A stretch of DNA of 64,000 nucleotides, from contig WOAB01000052.1 of assembly GCA_027886185.1 (NCBI GenBank), forward strand, positions 62,001 to 126,000, written 5' to 3'. The position numbers were made by a program, and so were the translations under genes. The notes beneath the pieces are model-generated. The model was not told where the DNA came from and ran no database searches. It saw nothing but the letters and a program-made list of their open reading frames with translations. The DNA is from Rheum nobile. Its lineage: Eukaryota; Streptophyta; Magnoliopsida; Caryophyllales; Polygonaceae. Position 1 is the first letter of the stretch; each line of letters begins with the position of its first letter. This document shows, piece by piece, positions 58,470 to 64,000 of the stretch.

Positions 58470-59392
58470 TATATCGTATTGCTATATACTATTGTTATAT
58501 CGTATAGTTATATACTACATCTATATACTATTGTTATATCGTATAGTAAGATATCATGGTTATATCGTATTGTTATATACTATTGTTATATCATATAGTT
58601 ATATACTATAGTTATATATTATGGTTATATCGTATAGTTATATACCACTGTTGAATCGTATAGTTATATATTATGGTTATATCGTATAGTCATATACTAT
58701 TGTTATATCGTATAGTTATATACTATTGTTATATCGTATAGTTATATACTATTGTTATATCGTATAGTTATATACTATGGTTATATCGTATAGTTATATA
58801 CTATTATTATATCGTATATTTATATACTATTGTAATAGCATATAGTTATATACTATTGTTATATACTATGGCTAAATACTATTGTTATATCGTATAGTTA
58901 TATACTATAGCTATATACTATGGCTAAATACTATTGTTATATCGTATAGTTATATACTATGGTTATATCGTATAGTTAGATACTACGGTTATATCGTATA
59001 GTTAGATACTATGGCTATATCGTATTATTATATACTAATGTTATATCGTATAGTTATATACTATAGTTATATATTATGGTTATATCGTATAGTTATATAC
59101 TATAGTTATATCGTATAGTTATATATTATGGTTATATCGTATAGTTATATACCATTGTTATATATTATAGTTATATACTATTGTTATATCATACTATAGT
59201 TATATACTATGGTTATATCGTATAGTTATATACTATTGTTATATCGTATAGTTATATACTATTGTTATATCGTATAGTTATATACTATGTTTATATCGTA
59301 TTGCTATATTGTATAGTTATATACTATAGCTATATACTATGGTTATATCGTATTGCTATATACTATTATTATACCGTATAGTTATATACTTT
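58470..59392. repeat. AT-rich minisatellite, right block
   Basis: Continuation of the 26-bp repeat interrupted by the MITE; it ends shortly before the LTR at 59407. Confidence 0.92.
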
Positions 59393-59406
59393 TTTTGGGT
59401 CAAAGT

Positions 59407-62246
59407 TGTAACACCCCCAACTTATTGTTGGAAATGCCACACGCCAGTGACCTCAGACGTTGATGTCCGATGTCACCCAAGGCTTTAATCGTAACAATTA
59501 ACTTAAATAAACATATTAAATAACAAAAGGTTAAACAGCGGAAGACATTGTATAAGTGAAACTCAACCTTTTATTAAAAGATCTCTCGTCAAACGAGGAG
59601 ATGATTTTACAACAGAGTGATAATACAGCGGAAAACTTATAAATTACATAGCGGAAGACTTTTAAGAATAAACCTATCACATGACTAGGTTATAAAAATA
59701 TACATTAAAGTAATGTCTAACGACCTTGAAAGACCGGCACTTAAATCTACAACTGCAAGTCTCTTCTTCAATTGGTTACTTCAAGTCTGCGGAAACCAAC
59801 CACTGATGTGCTGTATGGGACGGATGACACCAGGCAACCCTACAAGGAATAAAACCCGGTTGGTTAGTCTAATGAAAGACTATGCAAGGGTGAAAACAGA
59901 GTGGTTCTAGTGATCGTAACCGTTTACTATCATTGTCCATCGAATAACAACCGAAGGAACGATATATATAACCCGGAACTTTCACGGAATGATTAAAGTT
60001 TAGATATGCACTGAAAAGAAGACTCCAAAGGAATTGAGTCTTAAGGGAAAAATATATGAAGAGAAGACTCCAAAAGATTGAGTCTTACGGGAAATTATGA
60101 CAACTGTTTGGGAACGTTATAGTTTCACACAAGCATTTAAAAGCGACTTGACTATTTGGGTCCACGACCAACCTCACCGCTTAGTGTGAATCCATATTGG
60201 AAAGATGACTTACTTTAACCGAAGCCCAAACGAGTTTCCATGTTGTACTTCTCGCCCAAGGTTTATTAATTATGTGTTTAACCGCACTTATCTCATTTAA
60301 TTACAACACGTACATTAATGTTAAGACTTTTAATATTATCTCGAGTAACTACGAGCCTTTAATACACAGGGTGACATTTATGTCCACCCAAATTGCACTA
60401 GCAAGGTGCTTAACACCTCCTACCTTAACGGTGGATAGGAAGCAATGGTCATGACCTTTAAAATTATTAGGAAATTCTTCCTACTAGTACCAAGTTATAA
60501 AGAAACGACTAATTCTTATCCGGAATTAGCGTTCCTACGAATACTCGTACTAATCTAGCATTAAAGTTTATATTTAAATCCACAACAAAACCATTATGGT
60601 TAGGGGTGAGCACGGGCCGAGAAAACCGAAGCCCGAACCGAACCTGACCCGAAAAACCCGAACCGAACCGAACCGACATGCCTTCGGTTCGGGTTTCGGT
60701 CCGACCAAATCAGAGTTTCGGGTTTCGGGTCGGTTCGGGTTTTTAGTGTAATTTAGCTTGTTTTTTAACAAAAAGTGTTGTTTAGCCCTAACCCGATCCG
60801 AACCCGACCCGAACCGAACCGAACCCGAACCGATGTCTTCGGTTCGGTCTTCGGTCCCGGACTTTTGGCCGTTCGGGTTTCGGGCTTTTCGGGTTCGGGT
60901 CGGGTTCCGGCCCGTGCTCAGCCCTAATTATGGCAATTAACAAGTATAATAGCGTTGTTTCTAGCAATATATAAAACCTATCATAATATCACATTTTAAT
61001 CACATTATTTATAAAACTGTTCACAAACGAAAACAACAGTTCACTCCAATTTAATTAACAATTAAAAGCAATTGATAATTAATAGAACATGGAATGATTA
61101 AGCAAGAGCGAACCGCAACTTGCCTTGAGTAGATTCGGCAATGAATCTAGACGAGACGACTACTGATGATATCCTTTCCGAGGATATGGCCTATGCTTCA
61201 GATAGCTCTAGCAGGATTACGGGTCCACACATGATCCAGCAAATAACGTTACAATTGACAAATTAATTATTATCAATTAATTTGTCTGGACGAACTCAAG
61301 GAATTAAATTTAATAAATTTTTATGATTTTAAATCATAAAAATATTAATTAAATTTTCCTAAAGAAAAATACGGATAAAAGTGGGTTGAAATTATACCGC
61401 TCGATTGATTTCGGGTTAAACTTGGACTGAAATCCTAATGGGCTTTCTCGGCCCAACAAGGAAGCTGCTAATTAAGTGGCCCCCCTCCTTCATCGCCTTC
61501 CTCCCGTAAACAACAACAGTAGCAGCTCAACAATGGAGCACAACGCAGCCCAACGCAGCTCCGTCTTCTCGCCGCCGATTTGGGCTCCTCGTCGCCGGAG
61601 GAGCAGCACCAGCAGCGCAGCAACAGCGGCGGCAACAGTGGTGGCACGCCGCAGCTCTGGCAATGGCAGAAGGACACAGCAGCTGTAGCGGACAGCTCCG
61701 ACTCACGGCGCCTCGTCGGTGGCTCGCCTTGTCACCGGGGAGGAGCAGCAGCAGCACCCACGAACAACGGCACCACGCACCAGCTCGCTCCAGTTCGTCA
61801 TGATCCGAACCAGGGAAAGAAGGTGGTGGCGGCGGTTGGTTGTGCTCGCCGGCGGTTACTTGAGCAGAAGGAAGATGTCGAAGCAAGAAGAGAGTTGGGT
61901 GCCCATCACCCTCCAGATCGGCTCTATTTATAGTCCCAGGAAGAGGCGGTTGACCTCCCCCCTTCAGTGCATGGATGCCACGTTAGGGAGTATTCGTGGC
62001 AGGCGTGCAAATGTTATGGGGAATTGGTTTTGGTATGGGTTTTTAACCCCAGAAATTATATGTTTGTATCCAAACAAATATTTTAAGTCCCGAAAATACA
62101 TTGAATGTATTTTATACCACTCAAGGAATTATTACGGAGATCAAGGATGTTACAGAAAATCCGAATTCCTCTGAAAGCGAAATAATTACTGAACGAAGGT
62201 TGGGAAAATTACCCAAATATCCTTACTAAAAATGAGGGGTATTACA
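59407..62246 (-). repeat. Gypsy 3' LTR of a minus-strand element running off the window
   Basis: From TGTAACACCCC to GGGGTATTACA, 2840 bp including a hAT MITE. It carries the conserved hairpin block at 59863-59882, a perfect 12-bp inverted repeat at 61257-61286, and a GC-rich block at 61480-61930. It is followed by a polypurine tract on the minus strand, so it is the 3' LTR of an element extending beyond 64000. Confidence 0.88.
60601..60926. mobile_element. hAT-type MITE
   Basis: Terminal inverted repeats TAGGGGTGAGCACGGGCC and TAGGGCTGAGCACGGGCC, with an 8-bp duplication ATTATGGT (60593-60600) and ATTATGGC (60927-60934). The interior is full of CGAACC/GGTTCG motifs. 326 bp, no gene. Confidence 0.92.
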
Positions 62247-62263
62247 TCACCTCCCCCTTAAAA
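62247..62263 (-). other. Polypurine tract
   Basis: On the minus strand AAGGGGGAGGTGA directly precedes the 3' LTR; it primes plus-strand DNA synthesis. Confidence 0.8.
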
Positions 62264-64000
62264 GAAGTTTCGATCCCGAAACTTGGCCGAATAATCTATG
62301 AGATCGGGTTACAACTAACCTTACTACCTGAACTTGATATCCTTAATCACTTTACCCTTGACTTGCTTCCGGAAACGATCATTTTCCTCAACTATACCAC
62401 TATCTCACATCTCCATATGTTACACTTGTAGCAACTCGTAATTACACCCACAAAGTCATGATTATCTCATGATAATACCCTCTTAAATCTTTGCAACAAA
62501 CTTGCTTTTCTTTAGGCATGAGAACATACCTTTCTCTGTCAACCTTTCCATTTATAACTTCTCTCGGAGTACGTATCTTATCTTCCTCATAATCCATTAC
62601 CAGAACTTAGTGGTCCTTGAGACATCGCATTTCCTAATTCCTTTAAGTGTATACCTCACAATTCCATTACTCATCATCATCGGGTTTGGCCCTTATGCCA
62701 AATTCTAACTTGGTATCATTTCGGTAATGACTTAGCCTATTCCTTTAATCACTTTATAACTTAAACCTTTAAGATTCCAAACTTTCTCCAGACACAATCA
62801 CCATGCTTTTATTCCTATGTTCCTCGAAACGAATTATATGAGATATTACTCTTAATTCTTTAAGGTATCATCCTGAAAATGATTCATTGCCGACTGCCTC
62901 AGTCACTTCTATCGGAACCTTTAATAGTTTATACGATTAACGCTTGCTACTTTACTTCTTAGGCGTACATAGACAATTCTCTCCACTAAATCCTTTAATT
63001 TATCGGAATCATCAACATAACTTATCCTTAGGCGTACATAGACAATTCTCTCCACTAAATCCTTTACATAACTTATCCTTAAACTGTAATCTCCACATTT
63101 AAGTGGCCTATTCCCAACACGATAACTTTACACTTAATTTCTTCCAAAAAGAGTTGTCCATAAGCCTTATGGATGACTCACTCACCTCGAATCCCAATAT
63201 CAAACCTTATAATTTCCCAAGTATCATAACTCTTTATCCTCTGAAAGTACCACTTACCAATTTCAATCATTTGGCCCAATTAGATTTGGCTCAGACGTCT
63301 ATTACTTGACTCATAGCACAGAAGTTTGTTTAACTGTCTCCAATAACTTATTTCTAACTTAAGATCCTTATTTTATTCACACAATCTACTATCCATCCAA
63401 GACTTAATCATATCGTTTCCTTATGAAACCTCAAAACGAATTTTGATTAGATTTTTCCAATCAATACCTACAACTTTGCACACTTGGCTTTTTGAAAGAA
63501 AACTTTAACCATTGGTCCTACACTGGTCGTACGCACTTATGGATCTCATAACCATAACTCTGGACTCTAAGGTCTTACTCAAGATCGTAATAGAGGAAAC
63601 GAGTTCCCTATAAACTATCCCTCTTAATCTATGCACATCAATGCCTACAACATGAACCCTTAACTAGGTGTTCTGGACTTCGCATTAATCCACCCTTATA
63701 TACTTTTACCAGAGCGAATGTTCAGGGTGCACGTATGAGAGATAACTCTTAATCTCATAGAGCATTAACCCCACACATTTATTCATACACTTTAAGAAAT
63801 TCTGGAAGAACTTAGCTTACGAGATACGCTTGCCAACTCAGAAAGCAATTAATATTATACTGATGTGACATTACTCCAGAAATGAAGAAAGACTCTTAGG
63901 AATGGATCTAGAATTTAAGCAATAGAGTCGACCCTGGGATTAACCATGTAGGGAACGAACATCTAGGCTACATACGATACTCCTCCCCTATGAGTCCGAC
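62264..64000 (-). other. Gypsy internal 3' region, non-coding, continues off the window
   Basis: Pyrimidine-rich on the + strand and similar to 27375-28998. A GGCGTACATAGACAATTCTC block is duplicated (62962 and 63030). No pol frame is supported. Confidence 0.6.

Noticed and set aside
56918..59392. CRISPR-like array
   Set aside because: Units are contiguous without unique spacers, AT-rich and variable; this is a minisatellite in a plant genome.
61476..62174. Several GC-rich open frames on both strands
   Set aside because: They overlap in all frames inside an LTR and consist of CAG/CTC-type repeats; related frames in the LTR at 55480-55760 are not conserved as protein.

Overview
This window is plant nuclear DNA, very probably eudicot, made almost entirely of transposable elements nested inside one another. 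The evidence is plant-type CACTA transposase genes (TNP2- and TNPA-like), Ty1/copia and Ty3/gypsy (Athila-type and long-LTR 'TGTAACACC' type) retrotransposons, a Helitron, MITEs, an endogenous pararetrovirus relic, and fragments of plant host genes (group A bZIP, LRR receptor kinase, GAPC, ROP GTPase, tRNA ligase). I found no intact single-copy host gene and no intact autonomous element.

The oldest layer is one MuDR-type (MULE) transposase gene on the + strand. It survives as four collinear pieces (1-510, 9680-10022, 52847-53067, 55921-56062). Each gap is an insertion flanked by a perfect target-site duplication (TSD): CACTA element 1 (511-9676, TSD ATT), a 42.8-kb nest opened by an LTR (10023-52841, TSD ATGGT), and a solo LTR (53068-55915, TSD GTAAG).

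Inside the 10023-52841 LTR sit a copia element (12223-18698, TSD ACTTC) and a second CACTA element (18862-52412). CACTA 2 in turn carries a minus-strand gypsy element (19538-33349, TSD AACTG), a decayed TNPA-like gene (33845-36331), and a pair of roughly 2.3-kb direct repeats (A and B) holding a receptor-kinase fragment. The direct repeats flank a pararetroviral relic that includes a 0.4-kb-arm inverted repeat (42020-42848). The gypsy element was hit six bases into its own left LTR by a gag-only Athila-type element (19544-25655, TSD GTAAC). Repeat B was hit by a gene-capturing Helitron (45036-50649) and a MULE-type MITE (50723-51297), and repeat A preserves both empty sites. Nesting reaches five levels: MULE, LTR, CACTA 2, gypsy, Athila.

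The right end (56063-64000) has a cluster of GGCGCC hairpins, a 2.4-kb minisatellite split by a second copy of the MITE, and the left (3') LTR plus internal 3' region of another minus-strand gypsy element. That LTR carries a hAT-type MITE.

The elements form an insertion history rather than a working pathway. The coding parts that can be read are transposases and gag/pol, nearly all with stops or frameshifts, and the captured host exons are partial. Family names are from protein motifs read by eye; no database search was run.
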